Shown here piece by piece: positions 22,103 to 31,124 of a stretch of DNA of 64,000 bases (its first letter is position 1; each line of letters opens with the position of its first letter). The translations under genes were made by a program, and so were the position numbers. Where the stretch lies: positions 2,540,501-2,604,500 of the forward strand of contig NZ_CP045571.1 in NCBI RefSeq assembly GCF_009662475.1. The letters run 5' to 3'. The stretch is from Acidithiobacillus thiooxidans ATCC 19377 (lineage in GTDB: Bacteria > Pseudomonadota > Gammaproteobacteria > Acidithiobacillales > Acidithiobacillaceae). Under the pieces are notes generated by a model. It was not told the origin of the DNA and ran no database searches. It was given only the letters and a program-made list of their open reading frames with translations.

Positions 22103-22729
22103 TCAGTCCAGACCATGACGCGGCTGGTAGCGAGTGGAATGGCTGAGATGAAAGCGGAAATTCTCGGCGTACAGCTTTTGTAGTGCGGGATTTCCCCGAA
22201 AAATCAGCAGATTTTCGGCATTCGCCTGTTCTGCCGCTTTGCTGAAGTTGAAACTGCCGGTGATGAGGGTGTCTGCATCAATGACCATCACCTTGTTGTG
22301 GGCAATGGCATGCTGATCGTCAATAAATACGGGCACGCCCTGATTGGCAAAAAAGTCCGCCACGGAATATTTCTGGGTACGCTGGCTTTTGTCCAGCACC
22401 ACCTGAACATCCAGCCCCCGACGTGCCGCCTGCAAAACCGCCTTGGCAATAGGGGCGCTGGTAAAACTGTAGGCCTGCACCCAGACCCGCTGGCGGGCGC
22501 CGTCCACGGCGCGGACGATGGCGGCTGTTGCCCCTCCCGGCGGAGAAAAAGCCACTTCGATGCTCCCCTGCGCCGGAACAGTGACTGGCGATTGCGGCAT
22601 GGTTGCTGTCGCCATGGACCACTGTTCCTTGCCCCAATGCTGGACTTGTTGCCACAGCGAAGCTTCTGCCGAAGCCGGCAATGGATTCAGAAAAAAAGGC
22701 AACAAAAGGTATAGCAGGGACTTTTTCAT
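22103..22729 (-). CDS. Secreted PLD-family nuclease-like protein
   Basis: A member of the phospholipase D superfamily with a single HKD motif (HNKVMVIDADTLITGSFNFS), as in the Nuc/ZUCCHINI-like phosphodiesterases that work as homodimers. The chosen start gives a 208-residue precursor with an immediate signal peptide (KKSLLYLLLPFFLNPLPASA). Upstream in-frame starts at 22738, 22753 and 22789 exist without a clear ribosome site. The mature protein would lie in the periplasm or outside. It is convergent with moeA and divergent from the HugZ-like gene. Substrate (nucleic acid or lipid) cannot be told from sequence. Confidence 0.82.
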   Translation of the reverse strand: MKKSLLYLLLPFFLNPLPASAEASLWQQVQHWGKEQWSMATATMPQSPVTVPAQGSIEVAFSPPGGATAAIVRAVDGARQRVWVQAYSFTSAPIAKAVLQAARRGLDVQVVLDKSQRTQKYSVADFFANQGVPVFIDDQHAIAHNKVMVIDADTLITGSFNFSKAAEQANAENLLIFRGNPALQKLYAENFRFHLSHSTRYQPRHGLD

Positions 22730-22875
22730 CAAGGTCATGGGATTTACGCTCATCAGGTTTTTGGGTGAAGATAATGTGAATGAAGGCATTCGCCAAGTGG
22801 CAAATCATCGACAGATAAATAATCACTCTTTAGACTGCAGAGGTTGGGCTGAATGCCCCCAGTCTGGATAATCTC

Positions 22876-23616
22876 ATGACACCTATTGACCAGGGAGTTG
22901 CCATTGGCGCAGAAGCCAGGCGATTCGTACGCAGCTACCATAATGGATCGCTCTGCACACTCTCCAAAAAACTGGAAGGCTATCCTTTTGCCTCGGTCAG
23001 TCCTTTTGTGCTCGACGCCGCAGGTAATCCAGTCATTCTCATCTCCAATCTGGCCGAACACACCAAAAATATTGATGCCGATCCCCGGGTGAGCCTGCTG
23101 GTTTATCCCTGTGCAGACGATGCGCAAGCCGTGGGCCGGGTGACTTTAACAGGGCGCGCTGCCCGCTTGCCCGACAAAAATGGTTTTGGAGAACGCTATC
23201 TGCGTTACTTACCCCAGGCACAGGATTACTTCGCTGCCCATGATTTTTATTTCTATCGGATTCAGGTCGAAAACATTCGCTATATTGGCGGTTTCGGCAA
23301 AATCCACTGGGTGCGACCTGAACATTATGCACCCCCACCCACAGCGGCTCTGCTAGAAGCTGAAGCAGGGATTCTTGCCCATATGAATGCTGACCATCGC
23401 GACAATATGCGCGATTATTGTCGTCATCTGTGCGCTTGCGACGCTGTTGATGTAGAAATGGTGGGCATTGACTACGATGGTTTTGATTTACGTGCCGATG
23501 GCAAGCTACTGCGCCTTGATTTTCCTGAGCCCATTACCGGCCCGCAGGAAGCGCGGACAGCACTGGTCGCCATGGCCCGGCAGTGCCGGGAAGCGCAAGG
23601 ACAGGAAACCATATGA
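22876..23616 (+). CDS. HugZ-like split-barrel flavin/haem-binding protein
   Basis: A 246-residue protein with a pyridoxamine-phosphate-oxidase-like split barrel (FVRSYHNGSLCTLSKKLEGY, SPFVLDAAGNPVILISNLAEHTKN) followed by a DUF2470 tail (GILAHMNADHRDNMRDYC). This two-part layout is that of HugZ-type haem oxygenases, and the IGGFGKIHWV linker is also typical. It may use FMN or degrade haem; sequence alone does not decide. Its stop overlaps the methyltransferase gene by four bases. Confidence 0.8.
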   Translation: MTPIDQGVAIGAEARRFVRSYHNGSLCTLSKKLEGYPFASVSPFVLDAAGNPVILISNLAEHTKNIDADPRVSLLVYPCADDAQAVGRVTLTGRAARLPDKNGFGERYLRYLPQAQDYFAAHDFYFYRIQVENIRYIGGFGKIHWVRPEHYAPPPTAALLEAEAGILAHMNADHRDNMRDYCRHLCACDAVDVEMVGIDYDGFDLRADGKLLRLDFPEPITGPQEARTALVAMARQCREAQGQETI

Positions 23617-24266
23617 ATCAGGCGTATTGGCGACAACGCTGGCAGGAACATCGCATCGGCTTCCACCGTCCGGATGTTCACCCACGACTTCCCGCCTTTT
23701 GGGATCGTCTGCAAGTCGCTCAAGGGGGTACAGTTTTCGTCCCGCTGTGTGGCAAGAGCCTGGACCTGCTGTGGCTGGTCGAGCAAGGCTATCGGGTGCG
23801 CGGCGTCGAACTCAGCCCTATTGCTGTCCAGGAGTTTTTTCAGGAACACCATCTGCATCCGCAAGTGGACAGCGTGGGTGCCTTTCAACGCTGGCAGGCG
23901 GGTCCTGTCGAAATCTTTTGCGGAGACTTTTTCGACCTCACCGGTGCAGAATTGAAGGATATTACCGCCGTGTATGATCGGGCCGCACTCATCGCCCTTC
24001 CCCCGGAATTGCGCCGCGCCTACACCGAAAAATTACGGGATATTCTTCCCCATCGGCCACCGATCCTGCTCATCACCCTCGATTATCCCCAGGAAACCCG
24101 GCAAGGCCCACCCTTTGCCGTGCCCGAGGCCGAAGTCTGCGCACTCTACCAGCCCTCTTGGGCCGTACAGCACCTGTCTTCCATCGACTTGCGGGAGGAA
24201 GGATCCACGGATACCAATCGCTTTGAGGAGCTGGTATTCGCGCTCCGTCGTGGTGTCGATTCGTAA
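23613..24266 (+). CDS. tpm: Thiopurine S-methyltransferase-like SAM methyltransferase
   Basis: A class I SAM-dependent methyltransferase of the TPMT family, whose bacterial members methylate thiols, selenium and tellurium compounds. It has 217 residues from MNQAYWRQRWQEHRIGFHRP, a typical bacterial TPMT N-terminus. The SAM loop is VFVPLCGKSLDLLWLVEQGY, followed by RGVELSPIAVQEFF and AVYDRAALIALPPELRRAY. The start at 23613 overlaps the HugZ-like stop (ATGA) and is preferred over an open extension 10 codons upstream. Confidence 0.88.
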   Translation: MNQAYWRQRWQEHRIGFHRPDVHPRLPAFWDRLQVAQGGTVFVPLCGKSLDLLWLVEQGYRVRGVELSPIAVQEFFQEHHLHPQVDSVGAFQRWQAGPVEIFCGDFFDLTGAELKDITAVYDRAALIALPPELRRAYTEKLRDILPHRPPILLITLDYPQETRQGPPFAVPEAEVCALYQPSWAVQHLSSIDLREEGSTDTNRFEELVFALRRGVDS

Positions 24267-24281
24267 TCTACCGGTGACCAG

Positions 24282-25226
24282 TTATGAGTGAATTTCAGCG
24301 TCTGGATTGATCACATATCGGCCTATCAACGGAAGTCCTACCGTAGCGGTTTCCAGAAACTCCAAAAAGGCGCGTATGGTGTGAGACTGATAAGCGGGTT
24401 GTGGTCTGGCCATGTATAAAGTCCACTGGATACCATGCGGTGCAGGTAGACGCCGCGCCTGTACGCGCCAGTCTTTTCGGCAGAGCAAGGCGGCGGCTGT
24501 CACAAAGCCGATGCCCAACCCGGCATCCACAGCGGCGCCGACCGCCTCAACACCTGTCACTTCAATAGACTGTCTGGGACTCAACCCGGCATCCCGAAAA
24601 ACTTTTTCGACGGAGCGGCGGATTCCCGAACCCGATTCGCGCCAGATCAGAGGGTAGGCCATCAGATCTTCCAGATTCAGAACATCGCGTTGCAGCAAAG
24701 CGTGTCCTTCTGGAAATATCGTCATGATTTCATCATCCAGCCAGGGTGTTACGGCGTAATAGGAAGGCAAGCCTTCCAGATCCAGACCACCTTCCAGAAA
24801 GAATAAATCCCAGTCAGACAAAGCAATGCTTTCCCAGTCAATAACCCCTCCGCGCAACTGAATTTCTACATCAGGAAATTGCTGCTGAAAAGCAACCAGG
24901 CGTTCCGGTAAAAAATAGTTGGCTACGGTATTAGTCGCCGCAATGCGTAAAACCCCACTTTGCAGGCGTTGGCGACGTAAGATTATATCCTCGAATTCGT
25001 CGATGACTTCACGCATACGTTGGGCGGTGGTCAGGAGCGCCTCACCGGCGGGGGTCAGTTGAATGCCGCGACCATGACGCATCGTCAAAGGTTCTCCGAC
25101 CATCTGGCTCAATTTCTGCAGTCTTTCCGTGACGGCCGGCTGGCTGCGATGGAGTACTCGCGCTGCTGCACTGATCCCGCCACTTTTGGCCACGGTCAGA
25201 AAGGTTAATAAAAGTTCTGTGTCCAT
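24282..25226 (-). CDS. LysR-family transcriptional regulator
   Basis: A 314-residue LysR regulator. The N-terminal winged helix covers about residues 1-60 (FLTVAKSGGISAAARVLHRS, then QPAVTERLQKL). The effector domain spans about 90-300 (GVLRIAATNTVANYFLPERL, AVDAGLGIGFVTAAAL). It is transcribed away from the EmrB-like efflux operon, the classic arrangement for a LysR protein controlling its neighbour. An inverted repeat touches its start codon region. The effector is unknown; an efflux-pump substrate is the simplest guess. Confidence 0.9.
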   Translation of the reverse strand: MDTELLLTFLTVAKSGGISAAARVLHRSQPAVTERLQKLSQMVGEPLTMRHGRGIQLTPAGEALLTTAQRMREVIDEFEDIILRRQRLQSGVLRIAATNTVANYFLPERLVAFQQQFPDVEIQLRGGVIDWESIALSDWDLFFLEGGLDLEGLPSYYAVTPWLDDEIMTIFPEGHALLQRDVLNLEDLMAYPLIWRESGSGIRRSVEKVFRDAGLSPRQSIEVTGVEAVGAAVDAGLGIGFVTAAALLCRKDWRVQARRLPAPHGIQWTLYMARPQPAYQSHTIRAFLEFLETATVGLPLIGRYVINPDAEIHS

Positions 25227-25227
25227 A

Positions 25228-25244
25228 TATCGCTATGTCCGATA
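25228..25244. promoter_or_regulatory. Inverted repeat, candidate LysR operator
   Basis: TATCG, seven bases, CGATA form a perfect 5+5 inverted repeat right upstream of the LysR gene start and about 90 bases before the efflux operon. Position and size fit a LysR-type site, which usually has a T-N11-A core in a dyad. It is followed by an AT-rich run (about 25246-25260). Binding is inferred. Confidence 0.4.
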
Positions 25245-25335
25245 GATTATATATATATTACCAATTTGACCTATGTATTCATGCCCCGCATGATCGGCGC
25301 GTTTAGTTCATCAGCATAGAAGCGGTTTCCTATTC

Positions 25336-26880
25336 ATGGCTTTTTCACACGATGCTCCGGCAGTTTCTCCACTCAGCACCGGCATGGTATTGCTGCTGAA
25401 CCTGGTGATCGGGCTCGGACATTTTCTGGTGCTGTTCAACACTGGCGCCTATCTGCCCATGATACCCCATGTTGCCGGCAGTTTGGGCGTCAACCCGGAT
25501 TTTGCGGATTGGACCCAGGCAGATTTTTTTCTAGCCATGGCCCTGGCCTTTCCGACTTCTCCCTGGTTTTTGCAGCGTTGGGGAGAAATGCGGGTTTTGG
25601 CAGGTGCCTTTATGGCGTTCGCCCTGGCTTCGGCCATCTGCGCGCAAACCGGCCATTATGATGCATTTCTGAGTGCCCGTATTGTTCAGGGATTTTCGGG
25701 TGGATTAACCATCCCGGTCTCCTTGCAGATTATCCTGCGCCATTATCAGGCACATCGCCGTAATATTGGCCTGGGTCTGTGGGGGGTCGCTGCCCTCACC
25801 CCGTTTACCCTGGGTCCGGTTATAGGCGGTTGGATCACCGACAGTATCGGTTGGCGCTGGCTGTTTTTCCTGAATATACCCATTGCCATCAGCGTGGCTA
25901 TCATCATTGTGATTTTGTTATTTGGTCGGGAAATGGAACATCGCCATCCCCCTCTGGACTGGCCGGGTCTGCTAATGCTGCTGATTGCCCTGGCCACTTT
26001 GGAGTCAGCCCTTAATGCCGGGGAAATCATCAGTTGGTGGCGATCACTACCCATTATTTTTCTCGGCAGCATCAGCCTGATCACTCTGATTTTTTTTGGG
26101 ATTTGGGAATGGTATAGCACGCATCCCTTACTTGAACTCACGCTCCTGAAACGACGTAACTTCATGATCGGGGGTATTGTGCTGTTTTTTACGGCCCTGT
26201 TTTTCCAAGGCAGCATCGCCATTTATATTGTGGGATTTCAGTTGGTCATGGGCTACAGCGCCTGGCTGGTCGGCCTGTTGATATTACCCATGGCGATTTT
26301 TTCGAAAATCAGTTTTTTCTTGACCCAGCGCCTGCTCAATCATCTGGATGCACGTATCCTGGCTATTTTCTCCTTATTGGGGTTTGCGGCCGCCAGTTTT
26401 TGGGTTGCCTCCTACAACCATCCGGCCTCTTTCAGCGAATTACTGTGGCCACAAGCTTTTGTAGGAATATTTCTGGGCAGTTTATTTCCATCCATCATCG
26501 CCATTGCCTTGTCCGGATTATCCGGCCCTGCCGAAATACGTGGTACCGCCTTTTTGAATGTATTGCGGCTCTGTGGACAAGCTATGGGCATCCCCCTTAT
26601 TGCCACACTTTTCGACCGGAGAATGATTCTGCATGCGCATTTTCTTGCCGAAGTTCACAACAGCACTAGGGTTTATGCGCCCAAACCAACAGTAAGCAAT
26701 ATCCGCACTGCTCACTACATTGCGCATCAGGCAGCCATGCTCGCCTTCAACGAAATATTTTATATAGCTGCATGGGGATTCCTGCTCGGCGCGGGTCTCA
26801 TGCTGTTCAGCAAACAGGTGGTTTACGCAGAACCTGATATTCGGGTACGCCGCGCCATAGAAGAACTGGTGGATCTCTGA
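25336..26880 (+). CDS. DHA2-family MFS multidrug exporter (EmrB-like)
   Basis: A 514-residue, 14-segment major facilitator protein of the DHA2 drug:H+ antiporter family. The antiporter motif C region reads TPFTLGPVIGGWITDSIGWR (about residues 153-172), and ARIVQGFSGGLTIPVSLQII precedes it. It sits in a three-gene row with an outer-membrane factor and a membrane fusion protein, so it probably pumps substrates across both membranes. The stop overlaps the next start (TGATG). The divergent LysR gene is its likely regulator. Confidence 0.9.
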   Translation: MAFSHDAPAVSPLSTGMVLLLNLVIGLGHFLVLFNTGAYLPMIPHVAGSLGVNPDFADWTQADFFLAMALAFPTSPWFLQRWGEMRVLAGAFMAFALASAICAQTGHYDAFLSARIVQGFSGGLTIPVSLQIILRHYQAHRRNIGLGLWGVAALTPFTLGPVIGGWITDSIGWRWLFFLNIPIAISVAIIIVILLFGREMEHRHPPLDWPGLLMLLIALATLESALNAGEIISWWRSLPIIFLGSISLITLIFFGIWEWYSTHPLLELTLLKRRNFMIGGIVLFFTALFFQGSIAIYIVGFQLVMGYSAWLVGLLILPMAIFSKISFFLTQRLLNHLDARILAIFSLLGFAAASFWVASYNHPASFSELLWPQAFVGIFLGSLFPSIIAIALSGLSGPAEIRGTAFLNVLRLCGQAMGIPLIATLFDRRMILHAHFLAEVHNSTRVYAPKPTVSNIRTAHYIAHQAAMLAFNEIFYIAAWGFLLGAGLMLFSKQVVYAEPDIRVRRAIEELVDL

Positions 26881-28313
26881 TGAAAAAATCCATTGTTCTA
26901 CTGCTAACATTGTTACTGCTTGCGGCTTGTGCGCGCCTGCCGGAGCATCTTCCCGGTGCGCATCTCGCCCATAGCCCTCAAATTCAACAGACCCTGGCAC
27001 GGGCCGATCATCACTATGGAATCACGGCGGGTCCATGGCCTGCACAGCAGTGGTGGAAAGCGGCGCAACTGCCTGCTCTTGACCATCTGATTCAGGTTGC
27101 CCTTCGCCAAAACCCATCGCTGCAGCTTGCCAGCACCCGTATTCTGGCCGCCAAAGCCATGACTGCAGAGCAGCAGGCCGCCCTCCTCCCGCAGTTTTCG
27201 GCGGGAGCCGCCCTTACTCAGGAGTATTTTTCACAGAATGGTTTGCACCTTCAGGCCAATGGCAAAAGCTTCACCTATACCGCAATCAACCCGCTGGAAC
27301 TCCGTTATCATCTGGACTTGTGGGGACGCGACAGCGATCAGGTTCGTGCAGCTTTGGGGCAAGTACGCGTTCATCAGGCGGATTATGCCGAGGCAAAATT
27401 ACAGTTGGAGAAACAACTGGCTTGGCATTATTTTCTGCTGGCGGGTGAAACACGGCAACTGCATCTGGCGGAGCGTCTGGAAAACCTGCAAAAATCCTTG
27501 TTGCAACTGGAAAAACAACGTTGGCAGGATGGTCTGAACAATGCCCGGCCGGTGTATGCGCAGACAGAAACTTATGGCAGTGCGCGGCAGTCAGTCGCCC
27601 AACTGCGGGCCGCCATTGCGCAACAGCGCTATGTGCTGGCCGCCTTGGCCGGGCATGGACCCGATTGGGGACGGAGTATTGGCGTAGAACCGTTACCGGA
27701 TTTCTCCACCATAAATATCCCCCGTCAATTACCTCTGCGTCTGATCAGCCACCGTCCTGATATGGTCGCTGCACGCTGGGAAATCGAAGTCGCTGCGCAA
27801 CAGGTCGGGGCCGCCCGCGCGGCTTTTTATCCCGATGTCAATATTGCCCTGTTTGCCGGTTGGAACAGTATTGATCTGGGTGATTTATTCAGTCCCGGAA
27901 ATCTGGCCCATGCCATTGGTCCGGTGGTATCCCTGCCCATTTTTGAAGGCGGAAAGCTCCGTGCCCGTCTCAAAGCGCAAAATGCCTTGTATCTGGCCGC
28001 ACAAGATCATTATCGCCATACCATTCTCAGCGCGGTGCGTGAAATTGCCGGGCATTTGGCCAGCTGGCAAAAATATCGTCAGCAACTACAGGAACAGACA
28101 CGGATGAGCAAGGCCGCCAGCCAGGATAGCGCACTGACTACAGCCGCTTTTCATTCGGGTACCACCAATAAGATAAGTGTTTATCGCAGCCGGATTCGGG
28201 AAATCAATCTGCAAAACCAGCAGATCACCTTGCAAATACATAACGCACAATCCTGGGTGCTGCTCAATGTTGCCCTGGGGGGCGGATATACGGTGGAGAA
28301 AAAACCAGCATGA
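26880..28313 (+). CDS. NodT-family outer-membrane efflux lipoprotein
   Basis: A 477-residue TolC/NodT-type outer-membrane channel. It has a lipoprotein signal (LLLTLLLLAACARLPEHLPG; Cys at about residue 17) and two outer-membrane-efflux repeats, the first including LIQVALRQNPSLQLASTRI and NPLELRYHLDLWGRDSDQVR and the second RPDMVAARWEIEVAAQQVGA. Its place between the MFS pump and the fusion protein makes it the channel of this tripartite pump. It is coupled on both sides by short overlaps. Confidence 0.9.
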   Translation: MKKSIVLLLTLLLLAACARLPEHLPGAHLAHSPQIQQTLARADHHYGITAGPWPAQQWWKAAQLPALDHLIQVALRQNPSLQLASTRILAAKAMTAEQQAALLPQFSAGAALTQEYFSQNGLHLQANGKSFTYTAINPLELRYHLDLWGRDSDQVRAALGQVRVHQADYAEAKLQLEKQLAWHYFLLAGETRQLHLAERLENLQKSLLQLEKQRWQDGLNNARPVYAQTETYGSARQSVAQLRAAIAQQRYVLAALAGHGPDWGRSIGVEPLPDFSTINIPRQLPLRLISHRPDMVAARWEIEVAAQQVGAARAAFYPDVNIALFAGWNSIDLGDLFSPGNLAHAIGPVVSLPIFEGGKLRARLKAQNALYLAAQDHYRHTILSAVREIAGHLASWQKYRQQLQEQTRMSKAASQDSALTTAAFHSGTTNKISVYRSRIREINLQNQQITLQIHNAQSWVLLNVALGGGYTVEKKPA

Positions 28314-29482
28314 GTACAACAGCATCCTCCTCAGCCCCTGACTACAGCTCGCGGGAAAAACAGCGGCGCAGACTGTTGCTGCTGCTTGCCGTTATTGTGC
28401 TTATTGCTGCTGGATTGGGAGTCCTCTGGTGGTTGTTGCGGGGCCAGTACTGGATTGAAACCAATGATGCTTACGTCACCGGCAACATCACCCCGGTGGA
28501 TAGTTTGTCGGCAGGCACCGTCAAGCAGGTGCGGGTGGAGAATACGGAATATGTTCATGCCGGTCAGATTCTGGCAGCCCTCCAGGGTTCGCAGACCCGA
28601 CTGGCCATGGAACAGGCCGGTGCCCATCTGGCGGCAACAGTCAGACAGGTCCGCCAGGATTTCGCCCGGGTCCAGGCGTTGCAACAGAGCGTTCAGGCCC
28701 AACTGGCTGAACGGCAAAAACTGGAAATGGATTTGAACCGCTACCAACAGTCGCTGCCCAGCGGGGCGGTTTCCAGGATTCGCATTGAAAATACGCAAAA
28801 TGAAATCACTTCCGCAGCAGCACAAGTCGCAGAGGCCCAAGCCAAGTTGCGAGGGGCACGAGCCATTGTCGCGGGCACCACGGTATCTGATAATCCGCTG
28901 GTTCAGCAGGCTGCCACGGCTTTTGAAAAAGCCGACATCAACTGGCAACGGCGACTCATCCGTGCCCCCATATCGGGTTATATCGCGCAACGCTCTGCCT
29001 ACCCCGGTTTAAAAGTGGCTGCAGGCCAGCACCTGTTTTCGGTGGTGCCGCTCAATGACTTATGGGTGGTGGCCAATATCAAGGAAACGGCCATGCGCCA
29101 TGTCCGTCCCGGACAGGCCGTTCAGTTGACCAGCTATTACTACGGCCATCAGGTACGCTATCACGGCACCGTTCTGGGTTTGCTTCCCGGTGCCGGCAGT
29201 GCATTCAGCATTCTGCCCCCCGAGAATGCTACCGGAAATTACATTCATATTGTGGAACGCGTGCCGGTACGTATTGCCATACCTGCCAGGGAACTCGCGG
29301 AACACCCCTTGCGTCCGGGGCTTTCCATGATTGCACAACTGCACTGGAAATCCGGGCAAAAACATTCGGTACTCCAGCCCCTGACCACCACCCCGACCCA
29401 AGGTTATGCAACCACGGTATACCGCACTGAACTGCTGCAGGCTCAACAGCGGGCGGAGGTCATCATTCACCAGAATAGCTAA
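28310..29482 (+). CDS. EmrA-like membrane fusion protein
   Basis: A 390-residue HlyD/EmrA-type periplasmic adaptor. One N-terminal membrane segment (LLLLAVIVLIAAGLGVLWWL) is followed by the lipoyl half-motif WIETNDAYVTGNITPVDSLS. A helical hairpin runs from about residue 100 to 190, and the second half-motif RAPISGYIAQRSAYPGLKVA follows. The beta-barrel region includes LNDLWVVANIKETAMRHVRP. It completes an EmrAB-type pump with the two upstream genes. Confidence 0.9.
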   Translation: MSTTASSSAPDYSSREKQRRRLLLLLAVIVLIAAGLGVLWWLLRGQYWIETNDAYVTGNITPVDSLSAGTVKQVRVENTEYVHAGQILAALQGSQTRLAMEQAGAHLAATVRQVRQDFARVQALQQSVQAQLAERQKLEMDLNRYQQSLPSGAVSRIRIENTQNEITSAAAQVAEAQAKLRGARAIVAGTTVSDNPLVQQAATAFEKADINWQRRLIRAPISGYIAQRSAYPGLKVAAGQHLFSVVPLNDLWVVANIKETAMRHVRPGQAVQLTSYYYGHQVRYHGTVLGLLPGAGSAFSILPPENATGNYIHIVERVPVRIAIPARELAEHPLRPGLSMIAQLHWKSGQKHSVLQPLTTTPTQGYATTVYRTELLQAQQRAEVIIHQNS

Positions 29483-29499
29483 ATCGGGAATTCGTAAAC

Positions 29500-29513
29500 T
29501 TGACCGAAATCAA
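29500..29513. promoter_or_regulatory. FNR/DNR-type binding site upstream of the globin operon
   Basis: TTGAC, CGAA, ATCAA differs at one base from the FNR-class consensus TTGAT-N4-ATCAA. It lies about 90 bases before the globin start and just after the EmrA stop. A Crp/Fnr-family protein whose recognition helix carries the matching E-x2-S-R residues is encoded at the far end of the same cluster (33702-34409). Confidence 0.5.
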
Positions 29514-29602
29514 GGAAATTCCATTAACCAATCCTTATTCTCTAAAACGCTGGCTGTGTTACGCAGCCTATCCACCAAATACACATATAGGAGTCATCCG
29601 TA

Positions 29603-30064
29603 ATGAGCATCAATATTCAACTGATCCAGTCCAGTGGTGCAGCTGTGAAAGACCTGGGTGTTCCGGTTGCCGAGCACTTTTATAATTATATGTTTACGCA
29701 TTTTCCGGAAGTCCGGAAAATGTTTCCGGGAGACATGACCGAACAACGTATTCGGCTTTTTAATTCGGTCATTCTGATTGCGACCACTATCGACAATCTG
29801 GAAGTGTTGGTCCCCTATCTGAAAGAACTGGGCATTTCACACATCAAATATGATACGCGTCCGGAACATTATCCCATCGTCGGTAAAAGCCTGCTCAATA
29901 CCCTGAAACATTTTCTGGGCGCTGCATGGACTCAGGAAATGGCAGAATCCTGGATTGAGGCCTACAACCTCGCGTCCACGGTTTGTATTGAGGCAGCCTA
30001 TGAGGCGATGGCTCCTTCCCGTTTTGTCCCGGTCACCATCGACGACGTTCCGCCTGCTGTGTGA
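29603..30064 (+). CDS. Single-domain globin (flavohaemoglobin/Vgb type)
   Basis: A 153-residue haem globin of the class found as the N-terminal part of flavohaemoglobins and as Vitreoscilla haemoglobin. The proximal histidine is H89 in RPEHYPIVGKSLLNTL, a near-exact match to the Hmp F-helix. The distal pocket Tyr is probably Y27 in HFYNYMFTHFPEVRKMF. No reductase domain is fused, but the next gene is a flavin reductase. AGGAG lies about nine bases before the ATG. Likely role: NO dioxygenation or O2 delivery, by family. An FNR-type site stands upstream. Confidence 0.9.
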   Translation: MSINIQLIQSSGAAVKDLGVPVAEHFYNYMFTHFPEVRKMFPGDMTEQRIRLFNSVILIATTIDNLEVLVPYLKELGISHIKYDTRPEHYPIVGKSLLNTLKHFLGAAWTQEMAESWIEAYNLASTVCIEAAYEAMAPSRFVPVTIDDVPPAV

Positions 30065-30123
30065 TTCAGACATACCGGTGGCGCAGGGATATTTCCGCTG
30101 CGCCACGCTGATGAGGTGACTGC

Positions 30124-31104
30124 ATGGAATACGAAATTTGTCTGGAGCCCTCCGGTGTCCGCTTCAAGGCGGATGAAAGCCAGAATATTGTCGAAGCAGC
30201 AAAAGCCCATCATGTGGCCATTAAACATGGATGCGCCAGCGGTTCTTGCGGAGATTGCAAGGGCACCATCCTGTCCGGAGAAAGTGAGCAGGGACCCTTC
30301 ATGCCCCTGCTTTTATTGCCCACAGAGCGCGCTGCGGGCATGGCCATTTTGTGCAAGCTTTATCCGCGCAGCAATCTGCGGCTGCAAGCTGAAGTGATTT
30401 CCGGGGACGTCTGGAATACTGAAATTGTGGGGTTGAGCAAACTGGCCTGGAATGTGCTGGAACTGCGGTTACGGCCGGAAAAACCCTATCCATACCGAAG
30501 CGGGCAATATGCACGGATGGCCGTGCCGGGACAGGAAAATCAATGGCGTTCTTACTCCATGGCCACCCCTCCACAGGACCGGGACGAGTTGGTTTTTCAT
30601 ATCCGCGAACTTCCGGGTGGTCTGTTCAGTCGCTGGCTTTTCTACCAGGCTCAATGCGGCGACGCAATCACGCTCGGACCGCCACAAGGAGACTTCGCTC
30701 TCCAGGATAATACGCGGCCCCTGCTTTGTATTGCCGCAGGAACAGGATTGGCACCCATTGAAGCCATCATTCAGGAAAGTATGCACACAGGGCAAACCCG
30801 CCCGATTCATCTTTTTTACGGCGCCAAAAAACAGCGGGATTTTTATCATCTGGAAACCCTGCAGCAATGGGCCGGACAGTATGCCCATTTCACTTTTACA
30901 CCCACCATTTCCGATGGCGAAGATACGCAGTGGAAAGGTGCCCGCCGTCTTCTGCCCACGGTGGCAGCCAACGGCCACTGGCAGGATCATGAAGTGTATT
31001 TGTGTGGCGGACCCGGCATGATAGAAGCGGCCATTGATCTCCTGCGTTCTCATGACGTGCCTCATGCGCACATACATTTTGATTCTTTTGCACCCAACGG
31101 TTAG
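30124..31104 (+). CDS. 2Fe-2S/FAD/NAD(P)H oxidoreductase (MmoC/AscD-like)
   Basis: A 326-residue electron-transfer protein. It has an N-terminal plant-type ferredoxin with ligands C37, C42, C45 (GCASGSCGDCKG) and C77 (AILCKLYP). The FAD domain follows (RSGQYARMAVP, WRSYSMATPP), then the NAD(P) domain (CIAAGTGLAPIEAII, VYLCGGPGMIEAAIDLL). This is the layout of reductases of multicomponent oxygenases. Here no oxygenase is nearby. The upstream neighbour is a globin, so it may reduce the globin haem and thereby stand in for the reductase half of a flavohaemoglobin. Confidence 0.9.
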   Translation: MEYEICLEPSGVRFKADESQNIVEAAKAHHVAIKHGCASGSCGDCKGTILSGESEQGPFMPLLLLPTERAAGMAILCKLYPRSNLRLQAEVISGDVWNTEIVGLSKLAWNVLELRLRPEKPYPYRSGQYARMAVPGQENQWRSYSMATPPQDRDELVFHIRELPGGLFSRWLFYQAQCGDAITLGPPQGDFALQDNTRPLLCIAAGTGLAPIEAIIQESMHTGQTRPIHLFYGAKKQRDFYHLETLQQWAGQYAHFTFTPTISDGEDTQWKGARRLLPTVAANGHWQDHEVYLCGGPGMIEAAIDLLRSHDVPHAHIHFDSFAPNG

Positions 31105-31124
31105 CGCGATTGGAGGAGATGAAG

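Noticed and set aside
25246-25260. TA-alternating run
   Set aside because: Too short for a repeat element; read as an AT-rich promoter stretch.
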